DNA from: Blautia sp. BIOML-A1
GTDB taxonomy: Bacteria > Bacillota > Clostridia > Lachnospirales > Lachnospiraceae
Length of the DNA stretch: 39,402 nt
NCBI RefSeq assembly: GCF_009883055.1
Contig: NZ_WWVR01000033.1
Coordinates: forward strand, 1 to 39,402
Direction of reading: 5' to 3'
Of the stretch, positions 7,916-17,182 are shown piece by piece; within the stretch, counting starts at the first letter, position 1; each line of letters starts with the position of its first letter. The notes below the pieces were generated by a model, which ran no database searches, had not been told where the DNA came from, and was given only the letters and a program-made list of their open reading frames with translations. Position numbers and translations under genes: made by a program.

Positions 7916-8647
7916 TTATAATGTATAGCAGTCATATCGGATTGCCTTGCCATTTAAGGTATAGGAAGGTTTTCTTCCTGCAAGGAATTCGCTCTTCAGC
8001 GGACGCTTTACAATAATCTTGTCCGGACCGGCCTTGATCGCTGCGTCAAAGAGATCTGTTTCCTCTGAGCAGGGCGGCTCCAGTTTCTGGATCAGCTGGA
8101 GTTTCTTGTTGATCAGGCTTGATTTCTGTCTTGCCGGAAACATCGGATCCAGATAGATCACATCTACCGGATCCAGAAGTCCGGACATACATTCTACACT
8201 GTCACCCTCGACCAGCTTCATCCTGGCGGCGATTTCCTTAAGTATCATATTTTTTTTCGCACGGCGTAGTGCATCCTTCAGAAGGATTGCGACCACCGGA
8301 TTCTGTTCATATAATGTTACCTCATAGCCCTGTGCCGCCAGAAGGAAGGCATCCTCTCCCATTCCCGCTGTGGCATCAATCGCTTTGCGACCAATCTTCT
8401 CGGACTTTGCTGCCCGCACCAGCATTTCGTGCTGCAATCTACCATTTGTAACGCGGTGAGTCATATTTTCAAAATCTCCCTGATACGTCAGTCCGTACCC
8501 AGTCAGGGAAACCCCTTTGGAATCAAAAAGAACGGTGAGATTCTTGCCCGGCTTATCTACGATCTGGCTGGCTGTCCGCCTCGCAAATGACTCTGCCTGG
8601 TCTCGCTGTCCGCCTTTTTGTATACATACTTCAAATTTATTATTCAT
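7916..8647 (-). CDS. rsmJ: RsmJ-like 16S rRNA (guanine-N2)-methyltransferase
   Basis: The 243-aa protein has the class I SAM-binding loop (AIDATAGMGEDAFLLAAQG) and the motif IYLDPMFPARQKSSLINKK, nearly identical in form to the DPMFP.R.KSA..KK signature of RsmJ, which methylates G1516 of 16S rRNA in Escherichia coli. VKRPLKSEF near the end also fits the family. The N-terminal 60 residues form the extra domain expected of RsmJ. It lies 44 bases downstream of the DUF2961 gene on the same strand; the ribosome site (AGAGAAG) is weak. Firmicute members are less studied, so the exact target base is inferred. Confidence 0.8.
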   Translation of the reverse strand: MNNKFEVCIQKGGQRDQAESFARRTASQIVDKPGKNLTVLFDSKGVSLTGYGLTYQGDFENMTHRVTNGRLQHEMLVRAAKSEKIGRKAIDATAGMGEDAFLLAAQGYEVTLYEQNPVVAILLKDALRRAKKNMILKEIAARMKLVEGDSVECMSGLLDPVDVIYLDPMFPARQKSSLINKKLQLIQKLEPPCSEETDLFDAAIKAGPDKIIVKRPLKSEFLAGRKPSYTLNGKAIRYDCYTL

Positions 8648-8691
8648 AGTTTTTTCGCTTCTCTTTTCTGAGTAGTTTCAAAATGTTTTAC

Positions 8692-9795
8692 TTATCTTGG
8701 CCATCTCTGTTCCGGCGGCAGCAATTCTGAAAACTTCTGATGAGGTTCTGTCTGATACCAATAGGCCACACTCGAAAGGTCATCTTGTCTCTCAAACAAT
8801 CCATTATGACTGACTCCTATCTGCTGAACAGTCACTTTGAGATTTTCCTCAAAAAACACCGGATCCGGAATATGCCATCTGTAAAATCCACGCATTGGCG
8901 GACAATCATCGTTATGATACTGGTTCCATACAAGAGAATCGTGTCTCGAATAAAAGGGATATCCCAAATATGGAGTACAATAATTCTGTTCTACGATTCT
9001 GCCGTTCTCATTTGCCGCAAAACTCCAGGATCCGCCAAAGTAATCCTCCATTCCCGTTCCGCATATTGTCGGATATTCTTCATCTCCATCTATATAGAAC
9101 TTGACTTCACCTTCTCCCCACCAGTATCTTTGTAAAGTAGAAAGTCCCAGATAAGTACCTATATATTGACCTGTACCCTTTATGCCATCCAGAATAACAT
9201 AGTCTTTACCAATCTCTGTAAGTGCCTGCCTTCTCCACTGAGCATGAAAATAGGAGGTATTTGCAGGAAGTGAAGCATACAAACAGTAATCAATCTGATA
9301 AAAAAATGCCGGTATGGGATTCTTATGCTGATTCTCAATTACAATACGGGCATGCTTATGAAAAGGCATCGCAAAATATGAATTAAGTCCACGTGAAGGT
9401 ACAACAGCTATCACACTGGAATTTACGATACATTCCTGTCCAAAACCACAGCAGAAAAAATCTCCCAGTGGTGTTTCTACTGACGGATTTTCTTCATCAT
9501 CCCAGTACATTCTCAGGACCAGATCTCTCAGTACAAAACAGTCTCCATCGGACGTCTTATTATCGACAGTAATCCATATATGACGAATTACTCCCGGTCC
9601 ATCTATGTCGGCCAGAATTTCTTTCTCTCCTGGCTGAATATTTGTCAGACAGGGACTTCCTTTTCTGGAAGGTCCCAGCGGACTGCTTTCCATTCCTCCC
9701 CTGCCTTTTTCTCCTGTCCTGTTCTCAGCATTAATTGCTCTGCTTTTTCCACGGGTCAAATATGGCATCATTGAAATATCTCCTGGAAATATCAT
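8692..9795 (-). CDS. DUF2961 (GH172-like) protein
   Basis: The 367-aa protein carries the DUF2961 hallmarks: GPGVIRHIWITV near residue 75, the mid-region PLGDFFCCGFGQ, a WWGEGEVKFYIDGD stretch and GTGMEDYFGGSWSF, which holds conserved acidic residues. Characterised members (glycoside hydrolase family 172) act on difructose anhydrides or alpha-fructofuranosides and arabinofuranosides and form oligomeric jelly rolls. No signal peptide is visible, so it would act in the cytosol. The start at 9795 follows AGGAGG; the longer frame up to 10017 is the shadow of the kinase gene. It lies 58 bases downstream of the two-component genes. Confidence 0.82.
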   Translation of the reverse strand: MIFPGDISMMPYLTRGKSRAINAENRTGEKGRGGMESSPLGPSRKGSPCLTNIQPGEKEILADIDGPGVIRHIWITVDNKTSDGDCFVLRDLVLRMYWDDEENPSVETPLGDFFCCGFGQECIVNSSVIAVVPSRGLNSYFAMPFHKHARIVIENQHKNPIPAFFYQIDYCLYASLPANTSYFHAQWRRQALTEIGKDYVILDGIKGTGQYIGTYLGLSTLQRYWWGEGEVKFYIDGDEEYPTICGTGMEDYFGGSWSFAANENGRIVEQNYCTPYLGYPFYSRHDSLVWNQYHNDDCPPMRGFYRWHIPDPVFFEENLKVTVQQIGVSHNGLFERQDDLSSVAYWYQTEPHQKFSELLPPEQRWPR

Positions 9796-9853
9796 TTTGT
9801 ATCCTCCTGTTTTTGTATTTTTCTTCGGAAATATGATAGACAATGGTTTCCTT

Positions 9854-11173
9854 TTATATCCGAAGCATAATTTTGGCTGTAAAGATTCCATTTTTATAAG
9901 TAAAACTGTCTGCGCCGCCATTTTTTTCGGCAATGTGGCGTACAGACTGGATTCCAATCCCGTTTCCGGCACGCTTTGAAGACTGGAAGATCTCATTTTT
10001 CTGCCGAATTTTCTCATCGAAGGTATTTTCTACCTGGATCAAAAGAAGATGGGTATGATGCAGATACATTTCCACCGTAATCTTTCTCCTGGAACGCTCT
10101 GTCTTCAGACTGGCCTCCACTGCATTTTCCAGAAGATTTGAAAGTACCAGACATACATCCATCTCATCTGCTGGCAGCTGCTTCGGAAGATCGATTTTGG
10201 CAAGAAACGGAACCCCCTCCTGTTTTGCATGAGCTGAATAATATCCAAGAACACTGTCCACCGCCTGATTATCACAGAAGTGAAGATCAAAGCCTGGCAT
10301 TTTGCTGTCTGCACTGGAAAGATATTCTTTGATTTTTTCCAGATCGCCATTTTCTGCCAGTGATGCTAATTGAAGCCAGTGATGACGGATGTCATGGCGA
10401 ATCTGCCTTGTCTCCTCAATGGCTGCACAGAGATTATCGTATCTTGCACGCTGCAAAGAAAGGAAATGATTTTCCAGCTGAAGCTTTGCATTTTTATTCA
10501 GGCTGATCGCCATCATAAGAAACATCGCATAAAAAAAGGTCAGAATTATCAGAAGCACAAGACTTACTACAATATAAATCTGCAGAATCCGGCCTGTGTA
10601 TAAAGTACTCTGATATTTCGGAGCTATAAACAGATTCAGGCCAATAAAGATCAATGGCAGGATCCAGAATATATACCAGGTCTGGGCAAAATTTTCATCT
10701 GCTATCAAAATCCTCACCATATGCGTGGCAGGATACCATGCTGCCAAAACAAAGACCAGACAGACCACATTATAAAAAGCACCAGCCCCTGCGCAAAACT
10801 ATAACTGTTTTTCTGCAATGTCAGGTTCAAAAATCATAATAGCGTTTACTGCACGGGACAGACTGTTCACACACGCAAAAACGGCACAGACTGCCAGAAA
10901 GATACTGCTGGATTTCCAGATGGAAATCTGAAGGGTTTTGTGGTAGATCAGCATAAGAAGCATCAATACAGGAACCAACAGTAATTTGACAGGAAACTGA
11001 AACATATAACAGACTATGCCGCCTGACAGGCTGAGTGTCAAAAGCAGCGGGGTAAGCCACAAAGCAAGTTTGACGGGAGCCTGCTTCAGACATTCTTTTA
11101 CGGGCAGATAGGCAAGAAGCATGCCGGGGATGATAACAGTGAGTTCTAATATCGGACGAATCATTTCCATCAT
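9854..11173 (-). pseudogene. AgrC/LytS-like sensor histidine kinase interrupted by an in-frame amber codon
   Basis: The region encodes a membrane sensor kinase of about 439 codons, normal for the family. Residues 1-124 and the following part form some six membrane segments. The cytoplasmic half has the histidine box ETRQIRHDIRHHW, the N box SNLLENAVEASLK and the G box GNGIGIQSVRHIAEKNGG of GHKL ATPases. Codon 125 is TAG (10799-10801). The frame continues without shift right after it, into FCAGAGAFYNVVCLVF, so a single base change (for example from CAG) explains the break. All catalytic motifs lie after the stop and are intact. It starts 2 bases after the response-regulator gene. It may be a young pseudogene, a sequencing error, or expressed by readthrough or by restart at the GTG at 10768. 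Confidence 0.85.
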
Positions 11174-11175
11174 TT

Positions 11176-11892
11176 TTATTTTCCTCTCTGAAACAGAAAT
11201 TCCATAAAAACCTGTCGGGCATTTTTGATCAGCTTACGGCTGACCGAAATATTGCTGTTATCATCCATAAGAAACATGGTTCCATCAAAATCAACCGCAT
11301 GTTCCAGGTTGATCACAACTCCTCTGCTGCACAGATAAAAACGGGTATCCATTTTCAGTGAGGCCGTAAACATCTCAAAAGACTGACGGGTGACCAGTTC
11401 CTTCCCACCAGTAGTATGTATATAGATCATATGTGAAAAATGTTCCGCATAAATAATATTCTTGAAAGGAATCTGGATGTTACTTCCATTCACCTTTACA
11501 TCAATATACTTTCCGGAATCTGGAATTCTGGCAAGTATCTCATCCATCAAGGTGGAAATTTCCCTCTCATTATACGGCTTTACAAGATAATGCAGTGCCC
11601 GTACCCTGAATCCTTCCAGTGCATGGTCTGTGGATGTGGTGGTAAAGATCAGAAGACAGTCCGCATCGGTCTTTCGAAGTTCTTTTGCAATCTCAATTCC
11701 ATTTGCTCCGCCCATATAAATATCCAGAAACAACACTGTGAAAGGACGTTCTTTTGCAGCCAGAAGAAATTCTTCTCCGGATTCAAATTCAACAATATCT
11801 GCCGGAAGATTTCTTCTGGAAAGCTGACTGCACAGCCATCCGTGCAATAATGTCCGCTCTTCTTTTATATCATCAACGATAGCAATTCTCAT
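11176..11892 (-). CDS. LytTR response regulator (AgrA/LytR type)
   Basis: The 238-aa protein has a complete receiver domain: the acidic pair VDD (residues 6-8), phospho-acceptor Asp in VLFLDIYMGG, Thr in IFTTTS and Lys in LVKPYNE. It is joined to a LytTR DNA-binding domain (NIIYAEHFSHMIYIHT ... FYLCSRGVVINLEHAV). It forms a two-component pair with the overlapping-in-context kinase gene downstream. The nearest candidate targets are the DUF2961 gene behind the kinase and the divergent pair at 12139-14593. The start follows GAGGAAG. Confidence 0.92.
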   Translation of the reverse strand: MRIAIVDDIKEERTLLHGWLCSQLSRRNLPADIVEFESGEEFLLAAKERPFTVLFLDIYMGGANGIEIAKELRKTDADCLLIFTTTSTDHALEGFRVRALHYLVKPYNEREISTLMDEILARIPDSGKYIDVKVNGSNIQIPFKNIIYAEHFSHMIYIHTTGGKELVTRQSFEMFTASLKMDTRFYLCSRGVVINLEHAVDFDGTMFLMDDNSNISVSRKLIKNARQVFMEFLFQRGK

Positions 11893-12024
11893 AATTACGC
11901 TTCCTCGACAAAATTCTTTATAATATAATACTATGTTACAGACAGTATATCACAAATTATCCTCTCAGACCATGAGACTATTTTTACAATTCGTGTTATT
12001 TCCGCGCGTTCCGTGACAGAAGTA

Positions 12025-12052
12025 TTGAAATAACCTCCACATTCCATATAAT
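12025..12052 (+). promoter_or_regulatory. Promoter of the degenerate-receiver/secreted-protein pair
   Basis: TTGAAA (12025-12030) and TATAAT (12047-12052) are 16 bases apart. This is the best promoter in the 246-base gap between the divergent response-regulator gene and the gene at 12139. Confidence 0.6.
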
Positions 12053-12138
12053 AAAGGCAACTTGACTATTCAGAAGGTCATATTCCAAAAGGAATCCGGT
12101 CGAACGCATATGGAAACTATAGTGAAAGGAGGAGGTTT

Positions 12139-12519
12139 GTGTATCGTATTGGGGTATTAACAGATAAGAAAAAGAATGGGGAAACTTACGCAAAAATGAT
12201 CTCAGATTACTGCATCACGCAAAAGCTTTTTCCATTACTTGAAACTTATCAGAATCAGGAAGTTTTTTTTAAAGAGATACAGAGCAATGTGCCAGATATT
12301 GTACTTCTTGTATTACCCGGGGTGGATGGGCTCAATGCAGCAGAACATCTTCATTCTTTATTTCCCGAATGCGGAATCATATGGTGCAGTGATCTGGATT
12401 TTTCACTTCATGCTTTCAGGCTTCGTGTGGAATATTTTTTTATGGAACCGGTGAATGAACTCAAAATCCAGGAGGGACTCAAAGCCTGGTTCAGATCCGA
12501 AAAACGATCTTTTAAATAA
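12139..12519 (+). CDS. Degenerate stand-alone receiver-like protein
   Basis: The 126-aa product matches the fold pattern of the neighbouring LytTR regulator's receiver (FRLRVEYFFMEPVNE here against FRVRALHYLVKPYNE there), but the catalytic positions are lost. The phospho-acceptor segment reads VLLVLPGVDG, with Val where Asp should be, the invariant Lys is Glu, and the acidic pair is incomplete. There is no DNA-binding domain. It starts with GTG after a strong AGGAGGAGG site. It lies 22 bases before a secreted-protein gene and is therefore likely co-expressed with it. It could be a phosphorylation-independent binding protein; that is inference. Confidence 0.7.
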   Translation: MYRIGVLTDKKKNGETYAKMISDYCITQKLFPLLETYQNQEVFFKEIQSNVPDIVLLVLPGVDGLNAAEHLHSLFPECGIIWCSDLDFSLHAFRLRVEYFFMEPVNELKIQEGLKAWFRSEKRSFK

Positions 12520-12541
12520 TACAATTTCAGGAGGATATATA

Positions 12542-14593
12542 ATGAAGAAAAGAACTTTAATTCTTGCCATGACCGCATTGATGATCACTATGACATCTGC
12601 CGGCAATTGCACTGCTGTATATGCTGAAGAGACAGCCGCTGCGACAGAAGATGCCGGATCAACAGAATTTCCGATAAAGCCACTGTCTGCCAAAGTGGTG
12701 GACGAGAATCCATATATGGCAGACAGTGATTCCAACATTCATCATGACTGCTATAATACCGATTCCACCGATGAGGTGCTTCCGGTTGGCATCTACTCAG
12801 AAATCAATGTTTCTTACGAGAAGACAAATCCTAATGCTTCGCCTGCAATCTTTTTTGACACCTATGGACATGCCGTAGTTCCCTTCCTTGGCGGACTTGC
12901 CATTCGTGATATAAATGCAGATGAAACCCAGACAGAAGGCTGCTTTTCACCAAAACAGCATGACGGCGGCGGTTATATGATACAGAGTTCTTATTCCTTT
13001 GTAGATGAAAGCAACCGTCTGGTATGTCCTACCAGCAACAATCACGTCCTTATGCTCAAGGCAACAGATGACGAAGGCAATGTTCTTCCTGAATTTGAAA
13101 AGGTGCTGGATATCGACATAAAAGCTGCTGCTGAAGAAAAGCTGGGAAAAACACTGGATCAGAATCTTCTTTCTGTTGTATTTGATTACGACGGAAATCT
13201 GTGGTTTGCAACAGGCGGCTTCCGTATTTATCCTGACAGAAAGCAGCAGGGTGCGATCGGTTACATTTCCAGATCTGCCATCGACTCTATCCTGAACGGA
13301 GAAGAAACAAACCTGTCAGATGCTGTATTTGTATATGAACTGACTCCTGGTGAGGGTGCAGAGAATGGAATTTCTGCTTCCAAAGACGGTGCCGTGATCC
13401 TGACAAATACAAACTGCTATCTGTTCCAGGCAAACAACGGAATAAACAAAGTATGGGAAACACCTTATGAAAGTGTCGGGGCAAAAGAAAGCAAGGAAGG
13501 TGATTCCACTACCGGCGGCGGTCTGGCATGGGGAAGCGGCTGCTCACCGTCTCTGACAAAGGATCTTGTTATGTTTACAGATAACCAGAATCCGGTAAAT
13601 CTGATCGCACTGGATATGAAGACCGGCGAGACGGTTGCAGCTACACCGGTCATTGATGAACTTCCAGAAGATGTACAGGTATCTGTCGAAAACTCAGCGA
13701 TCGTATATGATGACGGAGCAGGAACCGTAAGCACTATCGTATGCAACTGGTTTGGTGCCGGAAGTGCCAGCCTTGGAGAAGAAGACAGCGACTCTTCCAT
13801 CCAGAGTTACGAAAATATTTATGATGTAAACTGGCTGAGACAGGGAAATAAAATGATCGCCCCGGGTATAGAGCGCGTAGATACTGTAAAGACAGATAAC
13901 GGATATGAAATGAAGAGTATCTGGTGCAGAAGCGATCTGTCTGACACTTCTATGCTGAAGCTCTCTACTGCAACCGGATATATCTACGGTTACGTCCAGG
14001 ATATGGAAACAGGCATGTGGCAGTATATTATGCTTGACTTTGAGACAGGCGAAACGGTATTTACCATGGATATCTCCAATAAACCTGGATATAACAATAT
14101 GGCGATCGGTATGTATGCCGGAAACAGCGGAAATGCCCTCTACTGCCCGACCGGATATCTTGAACTTCTGAGATTACAGGACCGCTTTGTATATCTTCCT
14201 GAGATGCCTTACCGTAAAGTAGATCTGGACAAAGCAAATCGAAATATCTTAAGTCAGGAAAAATTTAAGACTGATGGCGGACAGGGAAATGTGTCTGGAT
14301 GGCTGAATACTGTCACAGTTGAAAACGTTCATCCGAATACAACTGTCGCCCTGCGCATGAAGGGAATTTCCGGAGAAACCGCCGGATTTAAGCTTTATGC
14401 CTACGAAGCAGATGGTTCCCTGAAAGAAGTTCCTGCAGAACTGTGGCATATCCAGACAGAAGACGGCGAAACACCGGATACCTTGTCTGATAATATATTA
14501 TATGAGGTGCACTTCACTGTACAGGATAATGAGGAGTTTGACCTCAGCGAGAACGAAAAAGAGATTAAAATCTCCGCAGTTCTCGGAATCTGA
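12542..14593 (+). CDS. Secreted protein with PQQ-like/beta-propeller character
   Basis: The 683-aa protein begins with a clear signal peptide (MKKRTLILAMTALMITMTSA, cleavage probably near VYAEE). The body has recurring blade-like segments: FDYDGNLWFATGG, ASKDGAVILTNTNCYLFQ, LVMFTDNQNPVNLIALDMKTGE and YIMLDFETGETVFTMD, the last two resembling quinoprotein-type propeller repeats. A final beta-rich segment of about 100 residues contains VENVHPNTTVALRMKG. No cell-wall anchor or lipobox is seen. The enzymatic role, if any, is not recognisable. The start at 12542 follows AGGAGG; the in-frame extension to 12455 overlaps the previous gene and lacks a ribosome site. Confidence 0.7.
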   Translation: MKKRTLILAMTALMITMTSAGNCTAVYAEETAAATEDAGSTEFPIKPLSAKVVDENPYMADSDSNIHHDCYNTDSTDEVLPVGIYSEINVSYEKTNPNASPAIFFDTYGHAVVPFLGGLAIRDINADETQTEGCFSPKQHDGGGYMIQSSYSFVDESNRLVCPTSNNHVLMLKATDDEGNVLPEFEKVLDIDIKAAAEEKLGKTLDQNLLSVVFDYDGNLWFATGGFRIYPDRKQQGAIGYISRSAIDSILNGEETNLSDAVFVYELTPGEGAENGISASKDGAVILTNTNCYLFQANNGINKVWETPYESVGAKESKEGDSTTGGGLAWGSGCSPSLTKDLVMFTDNQNPVNLIALDMKTGETVAATPVIDELPEDVQVSVENSAIVYDDGAGTVSTIVCNWFGAGSASLGEEDSDSSIQSYENIYDVNWLRQGNKMIAPGIERVDTVKTDNGYEMKSIWCRSDLSDTSMLKLSTATGYIYGYVQDMETGMWQYIMLDFETGETVFTMDISNKPGYNNMAIGMYAGNSGNALYCPTGYLELLRLQDRFVYLPEMPYRKVDLDKANRNILSQEKFKTDGGQGNVSGWLNTVTVENVHPNTTVALRMKGISGETAGFKLYAYEADGSLKEVPAELWHIQTEDGETPDTLSDNILYEVHFTVQDNEEFDLSENEKEIKISAVLGI

Positions 14594-14651
14594 GATACAC
14601 AGATCAAACGAACATAAGGATGCGTGGCCATTCCCTCAGAAACTGTCCGTA

Positions 14652-15860
14652 TTATCCGCTCTGACGCAGGATCACACGTTTTGCCGGATACAGGGCTTTG
14701 TCTGTCCATTCTGCTTTTTTGCAGTTCAGCGAAAAGATATCTTCATCCGGATAAACTTTTCTGATCAGTTCCTTTCCATTATCTGAAGTAAAAAGTGCTG
14801 TGATCTCTTTTTTGCCTTCCGTGATCCTGACACTGTAATCGATCAGTTCCGGAATCTGAAACAGCACTTCATCTATCTCCAGTATACTCTCTGATGGACT
14901 GATCCGCTTCACAAAATCCAGACGTTTTACTTCACTTCCGCAGCTACATTTTCCCGGAATGATACGTGTACAGTCTCCGGTCCGATATCGGATCAGAGGC
15001 TGTGCCTCCATTCCAATGGTTGTGATCGCCAGTTCTCCCCATTCACCGTCAGGTAGCACATTTCCATCCTCATCTGTGATTTCTATGATACAGTGGTTTT
15101 CCCGCATATGCATACCATTATGAGCAGCACAGCAGATGGCTCCGCCAAGCCCCATCTCCCGGGATCCATAGTGAGGCCAGAGTCGTGTTTCCAGAATTTC
15201 TTCTATTGCATTCATTACGCTGTCCGGACAGGTATCTCCTGATACCAGTGCTCTCTTTATGCTTCCCTTTCCACACATTCTGAGCATGGCAAGTAATGCC
15301 GATGGCATACCGACATAAGTATCTGGTTTTTCCCTCTCCAGGATTGTTTTTAATTCACCATAAGTTCTTCCGATTCCGGTTAACAGAGGTCTGGCTCCTA
15401 TACGTCTAATGGCCTCCGCGATCAGTTCTCCCAGTCCGAAAGGACCGGAAAACGGCATGACAACCATCGTTATGCTTCCCGGATAAATAAATTCACCGAG
15501 TCCTGCCATAAAAAGCTCTATCGTGTGTTCACAGTCTCTTTCCGTATAAAATACACGTTTTCCGGCTCCCGTTGTTCCACTTGTCTGTTCTGAGATGACT
15601 TTCTGGACTTCTCCCTGGGAACACAAAAGTATTCTTCCGCCATCCCTTACCAGATCAGTTCCTGTTGTAAACGGAAGAGTTCTCAAATCGTCAAGGCTTT
15701 CCAGGCTTGCTGGCAGATTCCTGTAAAAACCCTCCCGCTCTTTTTCTCTTTTCAAAACAGCGTTCAGTTTCTCAAGCTGTATTTTATTTATTATTTCGCG
15801 TGTAAGCTCTGTAACACCTTCCTGCTTACAGATCATCGCATCTATATTTGATCGTTTCAC
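14652..15860 (-). CDS. PaaK-like AMP-dependent CoA ligase (DVU_1553 type)
   Basis: The 402-aa enzyme resembles phenylacetate-CoA ligase: P-loop-like SEQTSGTTGAGKRVFYT near residue 92, then HYGSREMGLGGA and LIRYRTGDCTRI. A CSCGSE segment near residue 310 resembles the Cys-containing stretch of PaaK relatives. It ends with LYPAKRVIL, a C-terminal end that retains a Lys. The start is GTG, overlapping the TGA of the radical SAM gene (GTGA), so the two are translationally coupled. It is the last gene of the minus-strand molybdoenzyme operon. The acid it activates is unknown; products of the radical SAM/methyltransferase steps or of aldehyde oxidation are plausible. Confidence 0.82.
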   Translation of the reverse strand: MKRSNIDAMICKQEGVTELTREIINKIQLEKLNAVLKREKEREGFYRNLPASLESLDDLRTLPFTTGTDLVRDGGRILLCSQGEVQKVISEQTSGTTGAGKRVFYTERDCEHTIELFMAGLGEFIYPGSITMVVMPFSGPFGLGELIAEAIRRIGARPLLTGIGRTYGELKTILEREKPDTYVGMPSALLAMLRMCGKGSIKRALVSGDTCPDSVMNAIEEILETRLWPHYGSREMGLGGAICCAAHNGMHMRENHCIIEITDEDGNVLPDGEWGELAITTIGMEAQPLIRYRTGDCTRIIPGKCSCGSEVKRLDFVKRISPSESILEIDEVLFQIPELIDYSVRITEGKKEITALFTSDNGKELIRKVYPDEDIFSLNCKKAEWTDKALYPAKRVILRQSG

Positions 15861-17182
15861 TTTCTGTATAGATATTTTCCTTTCGAATCAGTCAGATTGT
15901 AGGCACAGAACGGCACCATTCCATATTCAGAATCCACCTCACAGATATAGCATCGTTTCAGGCGGTCAAGATCCAGGTTCCAGGCATCCTGAAAGATCAT
16001 CCCGGATACAGCAAAAGTCTCATTATGGATCCGGAGCAAAAACTCATCCAGTGCATTCGTCTGTGTCATTTCTTCTTCCTCATAGGTCTTTGTGCTGTAG
16101 CTCCACTGGCTTTCCACATATTGTCTGGAATCATCGCTGGTGGTACAACAGCACCCTTTTCCGGATTTCTTCTCAAGAAGCTTCAGTTCCCGCTCACCTT
16201 TTCTCAGATAACTTGCATGGAAGGAACAGTATGGATTCTCTGCTCCGCCTCCGGCGAAATCCTCCACTTTCATAAGTCCGTCTGTCTGTTCTTCGATCAG
16301 CCTCAGCATCCTTGGTATGGTGATCGGATCTTGCGGACGTTTCTGCGAACATCTGCCAAAATAACTGATCGGCTGGAAGTGTACCCCACGCACAAGCGGC
16401 ATATGCTCCAGAGCAAAATTCAGAATATCCCCTGCCTGCATATCATTTACTCCGGGTGCAATGACCGGCACCAGAGCAATTCCAAGTTCTGCCTCTGAAC
16501 AGTTTCGGATCGCTTTCTTCTTAAGTTCCAGCATAGGACGTCCTCGCAGGATCTGATAAACTTCATCGGTCACACCGTCAAACTGAAGAAAAACGGTATT
16601 CAGTCCTGCTTTTTTCAGTTTCTTCGCATATCCCTCTTCCTCTGCCAGGCGGATTCCATTCGTATTCAACTGAAAAAATGTAAATCCCTTCGCTCTTCCC
16701 ATCTGTATGATCTCAGGGAGGTCATCCCTCATGGTCGGCTCTCCCCCTGAGAGCTGTATATTAAACGGTCCGCCGTGTGCCATCAGAAAATCATATTGTT
16801 TTTCTATTTCACTGATCGGAAGATCAGCATTTTCCTCATCTTCGCCTGCTGAGGCAAAGCATACCGGACAGTGCATATTGCAGCGTTTTGTGATTTCCAC
16901 AACCATACAGCAGCCCTTTCGTTCGTGTTCCTCACAGAGCCCGCAGTTATTCGGACAGGCTTTTTCTTTCCTTTTGGGATTTACAGGAGACTCTGCGGAC
17001 AGATTTTCCCTCCCCCAGGCGAGATAGTCTGCTGCATTCCCTTCCCAGATCAGAGTCTGAAATTTTCCGTGAATGTCACATTCCTTTACCAGATAAATTC
17101 CATCTTCGCCGATACATTTTTTTGCAGGAAGTACTTTCATACATTCCGGACAGACGCTTTTTGTTTTGCCAATTGTAATCAA
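15857..17182 (-). CDS. trsS: Radical SAM protein, TrsS/DVU_1554 type
   Basis: From the TTG start the protein has 441 aa. Residues 11-14 are CPEC followed by an ECDIHG segment, a second cluster CPNNCGLC is near 76-83, and the radical SAM triad is CNMHCPVC (Cys 101, 105, 108). QLSGGEPTMRDDL, NTNGIRLA, LQFDGV and HFQPISYFGRC follow. This layout closely resembles Tes/MJ0619-type radical SAM enzymes that make C-C bonds or methylate; TrsS members are often selenoproteins, but here no in-frame TGA is used and Cys fill the motifs. The TTG at 17182 is chosen because GGGGGA lies 9 bases before it and it overlaps the preceding TGA (TTGA). The longer frame to 17275 only shadows the neighbour gene. Confidence 0.82.
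   Translation of the reverse strand: MITIGKTKSVCPECMKVLPAKKCIGEDGIYLVKECDIHGKFQTLIWEGNAADYLAWGRENLSAESPVNPKRKEKACPNNCGLCEEHERKGCCMVVEITKRCNMHCPVCFASAGEDEENADLPISEIEKQYDFLMAHGGPFNIQLSGGEPTMRDDLPEIIQMGRAKGFTFFQLNTNGIRLAEEEGYAKKLKKAGLNTVFLQFDGVTDEVYQILRGRPMLELKKKAIRNCSEAELGIALVPVIAPGVNDMQAGDILNFALEHMPLVRGVHFQPISYFGRCSQKRPQDPITIPRMLRLIEEQTDGLMKVEDFAGGGAENPYCSFHASYLRKGERELKLLEKKSGKGCCCTTSDDSRQYVESQWSYSTKTYEEEEMTQTNALDEFLLRIHNETFAVSGMIFQDAWNLDLDRLKRCYICEVDSEYGMVPFCAYNLTDSKGKYLYRK

Noticed and set aside
10799..10801. Pyrrolysine or programmed readthrough at the amber codon of the kinase gene.
   Set aside because: No pyl genes or stem-loop downstream are seen in this window, and kinases of this family do not carry Pyl.
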